Part shown: positions 11,010 through 21,904 of the stretch, piece by piece
Numbering within the stretch: the first letter of the stretch is position 1
Layout: every line of letters starts with the position of its first letter
NCBI RefSeq assembly: GCF_042186555.1
Contig: NC_133328.1
Location: 500,119,106-500,183,105 of the forward strand
Direction: 5' to 3'
Length of the DNA stretch: 64,000 nt
Source: Aquarana catesbeiana
Lineage: Eukaryota; Chordata; Amphibia; Anura; Ranidae
Position numbers and translations under genes: made by a program
The notes under the pieces: model-generated
The model's database searches: none
What the model saw: the letters and a program-made list of their open reading frames with translations, nothing else
Told to the model about the DNA's origin: nothing

Positions 11010-12381
11010 CACTATATGTCCAAATGTATTGTGACACCTGCCTTTACACGCACATGAACTTTAATGGCACCCCAGTCTTATAGGGCGTACACACGGTCGG
11101 ACTTTGTTCGGACATTTCGACAACAAAATCCTAGGATTTTTTCCGACGGATGTTGGCTCAAACTTGTCTTGCATACACACGGTCACACAAAGTTGTCGGA
11201 AAATCCGATCGTTCTGAACGCGGTGACGTAAAACACGTACGTTGGGACTATAAACGGGGCAGTGGCCAATAGCTTTCATCTCTTTATTTATTCTGAGCAT
11301 GCGTGGCACTTTGTCCGTCGGATTTGTGTACACAGGATCGGAATTTCCGACAACGGATTTTGTTGTCGGAAAATGTTATCTCCTGCTCTCCAACTTTGTT
11401 TGTCGGAAAATCCGATGGAAAATGTCCGATGGAGCCTACACACGGTCGGAATTTCCGACAACACGCTCTGATCGGACATTTTCCATCGGAAAATCCGACC
11501 GTGTGTACGGGGCATTAGTCCGTAGGGTTCAATATTGAGTTGGCCCACCCTTTGCAGCTATAAGAGCTTCAAAAACAGCTTCAACTCTTCTGGGAAGGCT
11601 GTCCACAAGGTTTAGGAGTATGTCTATGGGAATGTTTGACCATTCTTCCAGAAGAGCATTTGTGAGGTCAGGCAGTGATGTTGGACGAGAAGACCTGGCT
11701 CACAGTTTCATCCTAAAGGTGTTCTATTGGGTTGAGGTCAGGACTCTGTGAAGATCAGTCAAGTTCCTCCACACCAAACCCACTCATCCATGTGTTTATG
11801 AACTTTGCTTTGTGCACTGGTGCTCAGTCATGTTGGAATAGGAAGGGGCCATCCCCAAACTATTCCCACAAAGTTGGGAGCATGAAATTGTCATAAATGT
11901 CTTGGTATGCTGACGCCTTAGGAGTTCCCTTCACTGGAACTAAGGGGCCAAGTCCAACCCCTGAAAAACAACCCCACATAATAATCCCCCCTCCACCAAA
12001 TTATTTGGACCAGTGCACAAACAAGGTCCATAAAGACATGGATGAGTGACTTTGGGGTGGAGAAACGTGACAGGCCTGCACAGAGTCCTGACCTCAACCC
12101 AATAGAACACCTTTGGGATGAATTAGAGCGGAGACTGCGAGCCAGGCCTTCTCGTCCAACATCAGTGCCTGACCTCACAAATGCGCTTCTGAAAGAATGA
12201 TCAAACATTCCCATAGACATACTCCTAAACCTTGTGGACAGCCTTCCCAGAAGAGTTGAAGCTGTTATAGCTGCAAAGGGTGGGCCACCGCAATATTGAA
12301 CCCTACACACTAAGACTGGGATGCCATTAAAGTTTATGTGCGTGTAAAGGCAGGTGTCCCAATACTTTTGGTAATATAGTG
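11010..12381. mobile_element. Palindromic Tc1-type element (non-autonomous), carrying a Harbinger-like MITE
   Basis: The ends are CACTATATGTCCAAATG and, inverted, TTTTGGTAATATAGTG, each next to TA, the Tc1/mariner target. The two arms are inverted copies of one another. Each carries the 3' end of a Tc1 transposase: on the plus strand about 12085-12140 reads SPDLNPIEHLWDELERRL, and on the minus strand about 11715-11760 gives the same text in poorer form. A palindromic, internally duplicated derivative cannot make a full transposase. The left arm is interrupted at 11081. Confidence 0.85.
11081..11514. mobile_element. PIF/Harbinger-like MITE, copy 1
   Basis: Terminal repeats begin TAGGGCGTACACACGGTCGG and TGCCCCGTACACACGGTCGG (the latter on the minus strand). 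The trinucleotide TTA flanks both sides (11078-11080, 11515-11517). A 3-base TTA/TAA duplication is typical of PIF/Harbinger. The interior is rich in short inverted TTCCGACAAC/GTTGTCGGAA words. The uninterrupted arm of the host element (about 12300-12322) shows the empty site with a single TTA. Confidence 0.85.
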
Positions 12382-12727
12382 TATGTGGCCATTTCATTTT
12401 GCCAAGAAACAACTATTGAAGTTTACTTTGCTCCATGATCCCAAATAAAAATATGAAATATTAAAATGGTGGAAAACTGGATTCAAATCTACTTAAACTA
12501 CATTTAATGGAATATTTTTCAGGTGTTAAAGCAGAACTAAAGTCTCCTATCATTTTTTCAGCCAAGGAAGCTGCCATCTTGGCTTCTGTGTGATCCTAAA
12601 CTGACATGATGGTTGGTCAATTTTGTTGAGAGCACAAGGTACAGTTACATTCCTGGCATTTGCCAGGCACGTGTAATTGTTCTTTGAATCAGGCAACTAA
12701 CCTTTTCGGATAATCAGCATTTATAGG
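12382..12727. other. Intron 3 sequence, possible decayed MITE
   Basis: No gene. TTAAAGCAGAACTAAAGTC at 12535 resembles the left end of the MITE at 43811, but no matching right end is visible. Confidence 0.4.
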
Positions 12728-13264
12728 TTAAAAGCTGAAGTTTAGCTAAACAAACATTATAGCTTTAGTGACCTAACTTATCCGTTATGAAGTATTCCCC
12801 ACATTGTGTATGCAGCTAGATCCTGTAGAAACCTTCTAATCAGGGATCCCCCATCGACTTCATGGTGCTGAGTTTCTGAAGCGGCAGGGGTTAATAGCCT
12901 TGGGTCTTCTATGAAGCTACAATGAACAAGCTCCTGTGGGGCCTGCCCACTCCTCCTCTTCCATTGTGAAAAGTTGTTTCATAGTGTACACTGCATGTAA
13001 CACAATCTGTGAATGAATGACAGACTGATGAATTACAGAATTCTCTCCCCCACTCAGTGTACACCATGAAAGGAGGAGAGGGTGGCTCCCTGTCAGTAGT
13101 TTGTTTATTGCGGCTTCACAAAAGACTCAGAAATGTTACCCTGCACAGAAGATTTTTTACAGGATCCAGCTGCCTGCACAATATAGTACATACTGTACTT
13201 CATTACAGGTAAGTTAGGTCACTGAAGCTATAGAGAAGATTTTTTTGGCTAAACATTAACTTTA
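12728..13264. repeat. TTAA-bounded inverted-repeat element
   Basis: The left end is TTAAAAGCTGAAGTTTAGC with CATTATAGCTTTAGTGACCT following. The right end holds the inverse, AGGTCACTGAAGCTATAG and TTGGCTAAACATTAAC, then TTTAA. About 535 bases, non-coding, consistent with another TTAA MITE. Confidence 0.65.
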
Positions 13265-14193
13265 AAAGAACCACGCTATATGCCACAGGTATTAAATATA
13301 CATAAACCACATTATATTATGACCTGAAATCAAAATCGCTAAAAAGTCCTATAAGGAGTGCACATAACAAACTTCAAAGGCTTAAACAATAAAAGTTCCA
13401 AGTCCCAAATAAAGTGCTCATGCTCAAAAAATAGATGTGGATATTCCATACTTGATACATGCTCAAAGAAGGTGCCCCCACATAGATGTAAACTCACCCC
13501 TCAAAATGGACCAATTATTGCTAGTTTGGTCAGACACGCATATGGGGCAGTCCCCGTGGATCCTCTTTGGACTGGCGTTGTCTGGGATAAGTATTCCTCA
13601 TATGGATAGATATGACAGAAAAACTTCATTGCACAATACTGTTTAAAAATGTATTTCAGATAAAAAAGACATAATAATTGAATTCACATGTAGGGGTCCT
13701 GGCACCTGGTGTGAATAGCAGGTAAGTTCCCAGGAAATCTGCCCATAGGCAATGATAAGACGCCGCCGCGGCTTGCTGTTCGATTTCCAGGACTGGGAGT
13801 CGCAATGACGCGGATCAACCTCAACGCATTTCAGCCTATCAAACAGGCCGTCTTAAGGAGGTTGTGATCACAAACTTCAAAGTCCAAAGAGGGTCCACAG
13901 GGGCTGCCCCACATGCGTGTCTGACCAAACTAGCAATAGTTGGTCCATTTTGAGGGGTGAGTTTACATCTATGTGGGGGCACCTTCTTTGAGCACGTATC
14001 AAGTACGGAATATCCACATCCATTTTTTGAGCACGAGCACTTTATTTGGTACTTGGAACTTTTATTGTTTAAACCTTTGAAGTTTGTTATGAGCACTTCT
14101 TATGGGACTTTTTTGCGATTTTTTGATTTCAGGTCATAATATAATGTGGTTTATGTATATTTAATACCTGTGGCATATAGCGCGGTTCTTTTA
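13265..14193. repeat. Large foldback element with arms of about 300 bases
   Basis: Arm one (13265-13572) and arm two (about 13882-14193) are near-perfect reverse complements. Both share AAGAACCRCGCTATATGCC ends, TAAACTCACCCCTCAAAATG and the inner GTCCAAAGAGG. A unique spacer of about 310 bases, GC-rich near 13760-13815, lies between them. The small ORFs in the two arms are mirror copies of each other (MHITNFKGLNNKSSK and MLITNFKGLNNKSSK) and are not genes. The element abuts the truncated Tc1 copy at 14200. Confidence 0.85.
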
Positions 14194-14199
14194 TTCCTT

Positions 14200-15907
14200 T
14201 TTATTATTACACAAAGATAACCCGAGTAAATACAAAATGCAGTTTTTAAATGATGGTTTCATTTATTAGGGCAAAAAAGCTGTCCAAACCTTTATGTGAA
14301 AATGTAATTGCCCCCTAAACCTAATAACTGGTTGTGCCACCCTTGGTGGCAACAACTGCAATCAAGCGTTTGCGATAACTGGCAATGAGTCTTTCACATT
14401 GGTGTGGAGCAATTTTGGCCCACTCTTCTTTGCAGAATTGTTTTAATTCAGCCACACTGGAGGGTTTTCCAGCATGAACGGCCTGTGTAAGGTCATGATA
14501 CAGCATCTCAATTGAATTTAAGTCCGGGCTTTGACTAGGCCACTCCAAAACCTAAATTTTGCTTTGTTTGTCTCATCAGTCCAAAGAATATTTACCTAAA
14601 AGTCTTGGGGATAATCAAGATGTTTTTTGGTAAATGTGAGATGAGCCTTTGTGTTCTTTTTGGTCAGCAGTGGCTTTGGCCTTGGAACTCTCCCATGAAT
14701 GCCATTTTTGTTCAGTCTCTTTCTTAAAGCGGGGTTCCACACAAATTTTGAACAATATCTGTATGTATTCTCTTCCTTGCCTAGATGCTGACATGCCGTT
14801 TAAAAAAATTTAAATCGCCGTAATTACCTTTTATTTTTCTATTCTTCTTTGCACTTCCTGGTTCTCCTCCCGTGGGAGTAGGCGTGTTTCTAGCCTCTCC
14901 CAGACTCCTGGGAGCTAGTCTCAGGCTTCCCAGGATGCCACTGAGCATGTGCAGGAACGAGTGGTGAATGCTGGGAGCACAGCATTCACCACATCCAGGA
15001 AATAAATACTTGTGGGCTTTAAATGCCCACAATGAAGATGGAAACCGACTGCAGTGAATAATATAAGTTATTCTTTCCGAATAAATCTGACACAGGCAGA
15101 CATATTACACACAATATGTGAGTATGTAATGCTGAGAAGAAAAGTTTGTGAATGAACTCAAAAAAAAAAAAAAAAAAAACGATAGATAGGTGGACCCCCG
15201 CTTTAATGTTGAATCATGAACACTGATCTTACCTGAAGCAACTGAGGCCTGCAGTTCTTTAGATGTTGTTCTGGGTTCTTTTATGACCACCTAGGTGAGT
15301 CGTTGTCATGCTCTTGGATTTTTTTTTGTAGGCCGGCCACTCCTGGGAAGGTTCATCGCTGTTCCAAGTTATCTCCATTTGTGGTTAATGGCTCTCCCCA
15401 TGATTCACTGGAGTTCCAAAGCCTTAGAAATGGCTTTGAAACCCTTCCCAGACCGATACATGTACATTACTTTGTTTCTAATCTGTTCTTGAATTTTTTT
15501 AGATTGTGGTATGATGTGTTGCTTTTTGTGATCTGTTAGCGTGCTTCACTTTGTCAGACAGCTTCTATTTATGTGATTTCTTGATTCAACGGGTCTGGCA
15601 GTAATCAGGCCTGGTTGTGGCAAGTGAAATTTAACTCAGCTTTCCAAAAAATTGTGGTTAATCAGAGTTCATTCATGATTCAGCATCGGAGGTGGCAATT
15701 ACTTTTTCACATAGGGCCAGGCAGGTTGAACAGCTTTTTTCCCTTAATAAATGAAATAATAATTTAAAAACTACATCTTGGATTTACTCGGGTTATCTTT
15801 GTGTAATGTTAAAATTAGTTTGATCATCTGAATCATTTAAGTGTGACAAATATGCAAAAAAATAAAAAAATCAGGGAGGGGGCAAATACTTTTTCACACA
15901 ACTGTAT
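14200..15907 (-). pseudogene. Tc1-type transposon with decayed transposase, long inverted repeats
   Basis: An IR/DR-type Tc1 element. The right inverted repeat is about 210 bases (to about 15907, ending CTTTTTCACACAACTGTA); the left one has lost its outer end at the foldback junction near 14200. The minus strand from about 15520 reads a helix-turn-helix start, KKIQEQIRNKVMYMYRSGKG and FKAISKALELQ, then a stop. 14548-14321 reads the C-terminus, EWPSQSPDLNSIEMLYHDL, keeping the last catalytic Glu but with Ser for the usual Pro. The middle is deleted and a MITE is inserted at 14724, so no protein can be made. Confidence 0.85.
14724..15206. repeat. TTAA-flanked MITE inside the Tc1 copy (TTAAAGCGG group)
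   Basis: It begins TTAAAGCGGGGTTCCAC and ends GGTGGACCCCCGCTTTAA. Removing it with one TTAA rejoins Tc1 sequence (TTCAGTCTCTTTC to TGTTGAATCATGAAC). It includes a poly-A run at 15160-15178. Its terminal repeat resembles that of 58824-59296. Non-coding. Confidence 0.85.
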
Positions 15908-15976
15908 ACTGCCAAAAAAAAAATTTTTTTTTTTTTTTTTTTTTTTTAATTCTAATCACCTGCATTTTGCTTTTAG

Positions 15977-16148
15977 CTGCTGCTCTGCTGGTTGGAAATG
16001 GGAAACATGGTATCATGCTTCTGTTCCAGCGAGGAACTCATATGAAGTTTGGACTTCTAGCTCTTCTTACGACTCTGATATTTTACTTTCTTATTTCCTG
16101 TTGGACTGCTGGAGCTGCAATTTCCAGTGGACTTGTTGTACCCATGCT
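15977..16148 (+). CDS. CLC channel/exchanger, exon 4 seen (helices L-M and the anion-site motif)
   Basis: A 172-base exon between TTGCTTTTAG and GTAAGC (16149). It encodes AALLVGNGKHGIMLLFQ, then a long hydrophobic helix (FGLLALLTTLIFYFLISCW, helix L), then TAGAAISSGLVVPML. The last stretch aligns with the family's GxFxP signature at the start of helix N, whose backbone amides hold the central chloride (GIFAP in E. coli ClC-ec1, GVFIP in ClC-7). The Gly and Pro are kept, but the normal Phe is Val. The exon ends after two bases of a Leu codon that exon 5 completes. A poly-T run lies about 30 bases upstream of the acceptor, at the end of an old Tc1 element. Confidence 0.93.
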
Positions 16149-16776
16149 GTAAGCAAACTAGTTATTTATGTGATATTCATTAGGAATAAGAATTATTTTA
16201 TAGCCTTTGGGCCACGTGTATACACCATGCCAAGGCACACTCTGTCATACATGCTCCATCCCTCCTGTCATGAGATTATTAGTAAAAAACAACTGCACAA
16301 ACACATTGTCACTGGTAGTATAGGTTCTGCTACACTTCAACTGTAAAGGCCAATAAACAAGAGAAAGGAGAGGTAGTTTCATGTTTTTTAAACTTCAGAA
16401 AGTCTTATGATTTTCTCTCAATATCCTTTGCACTCTTTCCCCCTATCATTCTCTTGCTGAGTTTATCTATAAATTTCCAGAAGTAGAAATTTATCAGAAT
16501 TAGGACATTTTGAGTCTTGTTGCTGCCCTCTTACCCTGCTGCCCTAAGTTCATGCCTATACATGCCATTATACTTAATACAGCCCTGATGATATAACTTA
16601 GTTTTCCAATAAGCTTCTTTTATCACTGAATTAGTTTAAATATTAACGACTAAATATATAATTTATTGCTGCACTTCTGTTTGCAGTACTTTATTCTTTG
16701 TCTAGTCTCCTAATATGCAAGTCATAACTCTGACCCCTCAATTAGCAAAATCAATTATCATGATATTTCTCTACAG
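16149..16776. other. Intron 4 of the CLC gene
   Basis: 628 bases, GTAAGC to CTACAG. No element recognised. Confidence 0.7.
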
Positions 16777-16948
16777 CTACACTGGTGCTCTTATTGGGAG
16801 AATTGTTGGTCTTATTCTGGTGTACATGTTTGGAGTCCAAAGTGATGAGTATGGAAAATGGATTGATCCCGGCCTTTTTGCAGCCATTGGTTCGGCAGCC
16901 TATTTTGGCGGTGTTTCCCGACTGACCATTTCCCTTACTGTCATTATG
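16777..16948 (+). CDS. CLC channel/exchanger, exon 5 seen (helices N-O-P)
   Basis: A 172-base exon, acceptor TTTCTCTACAG, donor GTAAGTAT at 16949, ending in phase 0. It encodes YTGALIGRIVGLILVYMFGV (helix N), a short loop SDEYGKWIDPGLFAAIGSAA, and YFGGVSRLTISLTVIM (helices O-P). These are among the most conserved CLC blocks: ClC-7 has [20 protein letters not shown] and plant CLCs GAASFLGGSMRMTVSLCVIM at the same place. The match leaves little doubt about the family. The exon stops exactly before the expected VEITN, which resumes 33.4 kb downstream. Confidence 0.96.
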
Positions 16949-16984
16949 GTAAGTATAAGTAACTTGTATAATGTCTGTGTAACA

Positions 16985-17250
16985 AAGCAAAAAATGCCTG
17001 GAGTTTGCATGTTCTCCCTGTGCCTGCGTGGGTTTCCTCCAGGCACTCCGGTTTCCTCCCACACTCCAAAGACATGCTGGTAGGTTAATTGGATCTTGTC
17101 TAAATTGGCCCTAATATGTATATGTATGAATGTGAGTTAGGGACCTTATATTGTAAGCTCCTTGAGGGTGGGGACTGATCTGAATGTATAATATATATGT
17201 AAAGCGCTGCGTAAATTGACGGCGCTATATAAGTACCTGGATTAATAATA
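16985..17250 (+). repeat. SINE 3' portion (V-SINE/DANA-like)
   Basis: It contains GGAGTTTGCATGTTCTCCCT, GTTTCCTCCCACACTCCAAA, GACATGCTGG and, near the end, TGTAAAGCGCTGCGTAAATT and GGCGCTATATAAGTA. These are the familiar central and 3' words of tRNA-derived vertebrate V-SINE-type repeats. The tRNA-like head with A and B boxes is not seen, so the copy is 5'-truncated. It begins 37 bases after the exon 5 donor. Confidence 0.75.
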
Positions 17251-17445
17251 ATAATATATGAAGAACATGTAGAAAAAAAGGAAAGGGAGACTTTTAAAGC
17301 CTTGTCCCAATAGGTACCAACTAGAGTATACTCCTGTTACCTATAAAAATAGGACTATAGCGGCACAGCAAGGAGACAGCAACCAATAGAATAAAATATA
17401 GACTTTATTTATACAATGTTAAAAAAGAAGATAAAAACAACCATT

Positions 17446-17837
17446 TTTTTTAGTTTTGGCAGAGTGGAGAGGGATGAAAACACCTCTTGGGTTTCTATTG
17501 GTGTCTATGCCCAGTAAAGGAGATTCACCCTCTCTATTTGGCATGTTTACCATTATCATTGAAAGTGAAAGTAAAAGAAAATGCCAAATTTGGGGTTGTA
17601 ACCAGAACTGTAATAGAGGGGTAATCTTACAATGGGGAAACTAGTTCAGGTGACCCTGGTGGAAGCCAGTTATAGAGGAGTTGTAGAGGAATTTCCTCTA
17701 ACTTTCTGTATTGGCTAAGGGGCAGGAAGTGAATGGGAATCTCCCCAATGTGACACAGATGACAGATAAAACTGACAGGGGTTATAACCCTCCCTTACTC
17801 AATCCAAAATGAAGAAATTACTTTAGTTATACTTTAA
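17446..17837 (+). repeat. MITE, family E, copy 1
   Basis: It shares GGAGATTCACCCTCT, ATCATTGAAAGTGAAAGTAA and GGTTATAACCCTCCCTTACT with the copy at 46924-47345. It ends TAGTTATACTTTAA at a TTAA; the left end is degraded. The 62-codon ORF in it is not shared intact with the other copies. Confidence 0.65.
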
Positions 17838-19429
17838 TTGTGTTTATATATCATATGGGAATGTGTCTGACAATGATCTGCTCTTTGTATATCAATACTT
17901 TTTGCCTCTATCAATCACAACCTCATCAGTTTGCCGATGCCATTGAGCTGGGGTTTACCAGCTTCAACAAATTTCTCTGGTCCAGTTTTGATTTCAGACA
18001 CGGTGTGCATTTAGCAGGAGTAGGATAGATTAGTATTCATTGGTGTTTGTTTACTGATACTCAATAGGGGATCATTTTTGAAACACGAATGCATGCATCA
18101 GGAACAGAGGATAGTAGGGAATGTCACGGTCTTAATTTCTTAAGGTTGTAATTACAATGCTTACAGACATTCAGTGTTGCCTTGTAGAGTCAGACTGCAT
18201 AATAATTTCCCAGGGCAGCAGTAGACTTTTTCAGTGGTAGGTGGTGGTGTTATAGTGCTAAAGTAGTTGGCCTTTAAGACTTAAGAGTTATACACCAAGA
18301 GCTATTTTTTTGCTTTGGAATCCTGTCTTTTGTGTTTTATGCTAATTACTGTAAGAACCTATAATGCCATCAAGATGAAGCAGTGCAGTATGGGTGTTTC
18401 ATTGATATGGAAAGAATTAAACTAGCTGAGACCTGAAGATGGGGGAGGATCGGGAAGAGCAGTCTCAATGTGCGTCTCAGCAATCAATAAGAAAATGTCT
18501 AGAAGACATTTCAATAGCCCAATATATTTCAACACTATCATATTGGGCTCAGCACTGTAAATTTCACACTTCTTTTGCTTTGGTTAAAACGAAAAACAAA
18601 CATTTTCAGAAGACAAATTCACAATCTACAATACCCGATTAAGACCCTGGATGTCAACTTTGTGCTTACAATTTGCCACAGGCTATACTGCTAGGTTCCA
18701 ACTCCATAACAAATTACGGCCCCAGAGAAAACATGTGTTGCTCTCTGGCTCAGAATGTGAATGTGGTGTTATGGGACAGAAAATTTGAATGTGGCAACAT
18801 TCTCTTAAAAGGCTGTCTGGTGCATACTTATTATCCATACTTGAAGACCGGGTCCAAAAATCTAGTTATTCTTGGCTTTTGAACCATAATCTTCCATTTG
18901 GACAGACCCAGTGTAAACAAACTCCAAGTATTTGTGTGAAAGGAAATAGTCAGCTATTTATCATTTGTGATCGTTGCATTACCATGTGGTGATGAAGGAT
19001 GTTATTCTAAGTTATATCAAAACACAATTATTTATAGGTTATTTGATCATAGTACAACATTACGTGTATGTTCAAGCACCAATTTACAGTGTGGAATAAA
19101 TGCATGGATTTCTTGCCATGTGGATTGTCTCCATTTTCCCTAAACAAGTAGTCAGATCTTGTTATAGCACTTAGCAGTTTGCTATTGGAAATACCTTATT
19201 AGCAAAACAGCCTTTTGAACACTCTTTGAAATTCGATTTTTTAAAATTCTATTTCTAAATATTTAGTAAGACCATATGAGTACTACATAAGGCTCCACTT
19301 GGCATATTTGTGAAAGCATAACAGAAACAAATCCTTGTATATTAACAAAACACATTTATTATGTAAAAGTAAAATAGTGATACCGTATGGAGTAAACTGG
19401 AGGACAGTGCCTAGGTGTGCATATTTGTT
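17838..19429. other. Intron 5 sequence, nothing recognised
   Basis: About 1.6 kb without a convincing coding or repeat signal. ORFs at 18439-18642 and 18673-18882 have no recognisable motif. Confidence 0.4.
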
Positions 19430-19895
19430 TAATTTGCCTGTATGTGCAGAATGATTAGTATCTGCAAATTACCATGTAGTACACACCACTCAGCACTGAG
19501 GACACCATTGGCCCTGACCAAATCTCCAACTACATTTGCAGAAATGCACCCCCAAACTTTCAAGGAACCTCCACCATGCTTTACTGTTACCTGTAGACAC
19601 CCATTATTGTACCACTCTCCAGCCCTTTGGCGAACAAACTGCCTCCTGCTACAGCCAAATATTTCAAATTTTGACTCATCGGTCCAGAGCGCCTTCTGCA
19701 ATCTTTCTGCACCCCTGTTTCCATGTTTTCATGCATAGTTGAATCGCTTTGTTTCCACAATGGAAGTATGGCTTTTTGGGCGCAATTCTTATATGAAGAC
19801 CACTTCTGGTCAGACTTCTCCAGACAGTTGATGGGTGTACACTGGGTCCCACTGGTTTTTGCCAGTTCTGTGCTGATGTCACTGCTGGACAACTT
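19430..19895 (-). pseudogene. Tc1-type transposase fragment (outer layer of a nest)
   Basis: The minus strand carries the central transposase: a broken linker (PSTVWRSLTRSGLHIRIAPK in one frame), then LWTDESKFEIFG with the first catalytic Asp, then VTVKHGGGSLKVWGCISANV. The frame shifts at least once. The second Asp and the Glu are missing at the 19430 end. The other end is cut at about 19895 by the L1 insertion. Confidence 0.8.
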
Positions 19896-20627
19896 CTCTT
19901 TCAATCGTTTTTATTGAAAATTTGACAAAATAAGTGAAAGATAAACAGGTAAATAGAAATCCGAAGACAGAAGAATTGACAAGTAAGCAAATTCTTCATT
20001 GTACAAAATATATGTACAGTATAAGAAAAACAATAGGAATATAATGAACATGATCCATAGAGGAGAGTGCCTAGATATTGTTAACTCTAGGAGCGAGAGG
20101 AGTATACCAATAGTCTGGTTTGGTTATACATAAGAAATTATATATTCAATACCAGTAGTCTCATTTAAGTATCAGGGGTACATTTCCCTATTTTGTAACA
20201 TTTTGCGGCCCGCTCCCAGTCTGAAGGCCATCAGCCCCCAAAATGCTACTCTAGAGCACGTTGCTTGTACCTTATGTAGTTGTAGTAATGAATGTGTTCT
20301 CTAGGTCAATCCCTGAGTTTTCTTGTCACATGCTCAATGACAGTCAGCTTCCGTCATGGGGGGGGGGGGGCGATCACATTATGTAAACCACCAAAACTAG
20401 CCTATTCCCTTAGTTAACAGTAGAAAGGAATATAGCTACAAATAGAGAAAAGGGGAAGATGGCCTAGAAAGAAAAGGGGGAAGAAGGGGAAGAGGGTAAG
20501 AAACTGCCGCGCTCCAATCTTCACTGTCTAATAGTCAATTTAAGCGGGCAAAGTCCTGGGATCAGTAGTCAGATAGTTGATCCATGGATCCTACACCTTT
20601 TTCAAACAGCTTAATTTTGTCACTTAA
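19896..20627 (-). mobile_element. L1-type LINE, 3' end (layer two of the nest), left part
   Basis: Minus-strand L1 3' sequence. It begins at about 19896 against the Tc1 fragment and runs to the piggyBac-like insertion at 20628. It contains a run of twelve G at about 20358-20369. The ORF2 end lies beyond the insertion, at 21884-22228. Confidence 0.65.
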
Positions 20628-21022
20628 CCTCCCTGGCGGTATTCCCGAGTGTGGCTCGGGGTGAATTTTGAGTACCAAAAGCGGTAACCCCGAGCCACAC
20701 TCGGGATCGCATCACAGGATCCAGGAAAAGTTACTTACCTTGTCCCCAGGATCCTGCAATGTCTCCCCGCTGTGTGCAAGCTGTGTCCTCCGCTCGATCT
20801 ATCACAGTGCCCTACTCAGTTGCCTGTGAGCATCGCCTGCTAGCTTTACATCGCTAGCATTGCTAAGTGAAAAACACACAATACATACAGTACACTGTAA
20901 TCTTACAGAGTACATAACTGTATGAAATTATTTTGCATCCCTTTTGTCCCTAATGCTTTGTCCAGTGCCCTTCATGCAGTTTTATATTATATATACTGTT
21001 CTTTCTGTCTGGAAACTCGAGA

Positions 21023-21214
21023 TTGTGCATGGCAACCAAAAAGTGTCCCTTTACGTCAAAAGCAGTTTTAGACCAGCTAGAAAACAGCGACAATAAATTA
21101 GAATCACTTGCAGAATTGAGCGATAGTGATTTGTGGCGAAATTCGTCATCAAACACTGAAAGTAACGACAGCGACAATTCTGCAACTGAGCAAATTTCAG
21201 CGTTTTTGATTTGA
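21023..21214 (+). pseudogene. Possible N-terminal relic of a piggyBac transposase
   Basis: A frame of about 60 codons gives ATKKCPFTSKAVLDQLENSD and then NKLESLAELSDSDLWRNSSS, an acidic Ser/Asp/Glu-rich stretch ending in a stop. Acidic, Ser-rich N-termini of this kind are common in piggyBac transposases, and the position 0.4 kb inside the left terminal repeat fits. The catalytic DDD domain is absent. The similarity is compositional, so the call is inference. Confidence 0.5.
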
Positions 21215-21376
21215 TTACATTATTGAATACATTTTATTGTTATTATATTATTATTTGTTATATTTATTTATAGTTATTTATTATATTATAATTTATGATT
21301 TTGTGTTTTAAACTTTATCATACCCGGGATGTCTACTAGACTCTTGTTTGGACAGATTTAAGTGTGTTATTCCTTA

Positions 21377-21800
21377 TGCCCCGTACATATGAGCGGAATT
21401 TACGTCGGAAAAATCTTGGATGGTTTTTCCGACGGAATTCCGCTCAAGCTTGCCTTGCATACACACGGTCATACAAAAGTTCTCTGAACTTTCGACCGTC
21501 AAGAACGCGGTGATGTACAACAGTACGACAAGCCGAGAAAATGAAGTTCAATGCTTCCAAGCATGCGTTGAATTGTTTCTGAGCATGCGTGTTTTTTTGC
21601 GTGTCGGAATTGCATACAGACGAACGGAATTTCCGTCAAGAACTTTTTCCGTTGGAAAAATAGAGAACCAGCTCTCAATCTTTTGCTGGCGGAAATTCAG
21701 ACAGAAAAAGTTGGATAGAGCATACACACGGTCGGAATATCCAACCAAAAGCTCCCATCACACTTTTTTTGATGGAAATTCTGCCCGTGTGTACGTGGCA
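21377..21800. mobile_element. PIF/Harbinger-like MITE, copy 2 (innermost layer of the nest)
   Basis: Begins TGCCCCGTACATATGAGCGG and ends CCCGTGTGTACGTGGCA, the same termini as the copy at 11081-11514, but about 25% different inside. TTA precedes it and TAA follows. The 127-codon ORF across it is not a gene: it runs through the inverted-repeat words. Confidence 0.8.
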
Positions 21801-21904
21801 TAAGAATTACAGGTCTACAATATAAAACGCCAAATTTCCATGCAAAACAATGTACTGCTTTGATCATCAAAAATCTGACATAATCATACCGCCAGGGAGG
21901 TTAA

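Larger units (their letters stand above)
20628..21900 (+). mobile_element. piggyBac-like non-autonomous element with TTAA duplication
   Basis: Terminal repeats CCTCCCTGGCGGTATTCCCG (left) and ATACCGCCAGGGAGG (right) are each directly flanked by TTAA (20624-20627 and 21901-21904), the hallmark of piggyBac transposition. A second inner pair, ACCCCGAGCCACACTCGGGA near the left end, forms a hairpin. The L1 sequence reads across the site when one TTAA is kept. An internal ORF at 21023 may be a transposase relic. Confidence 0.85.

Noticed and set aside
13358..14096. Paired ORFs starting MHITNFKGLNNKSSK and MLITNFKGLNNKSSK as a duplicated gene pair
   Set aside because: They are the two inverted arms of one foldback element. 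The reading is short and has no domain.
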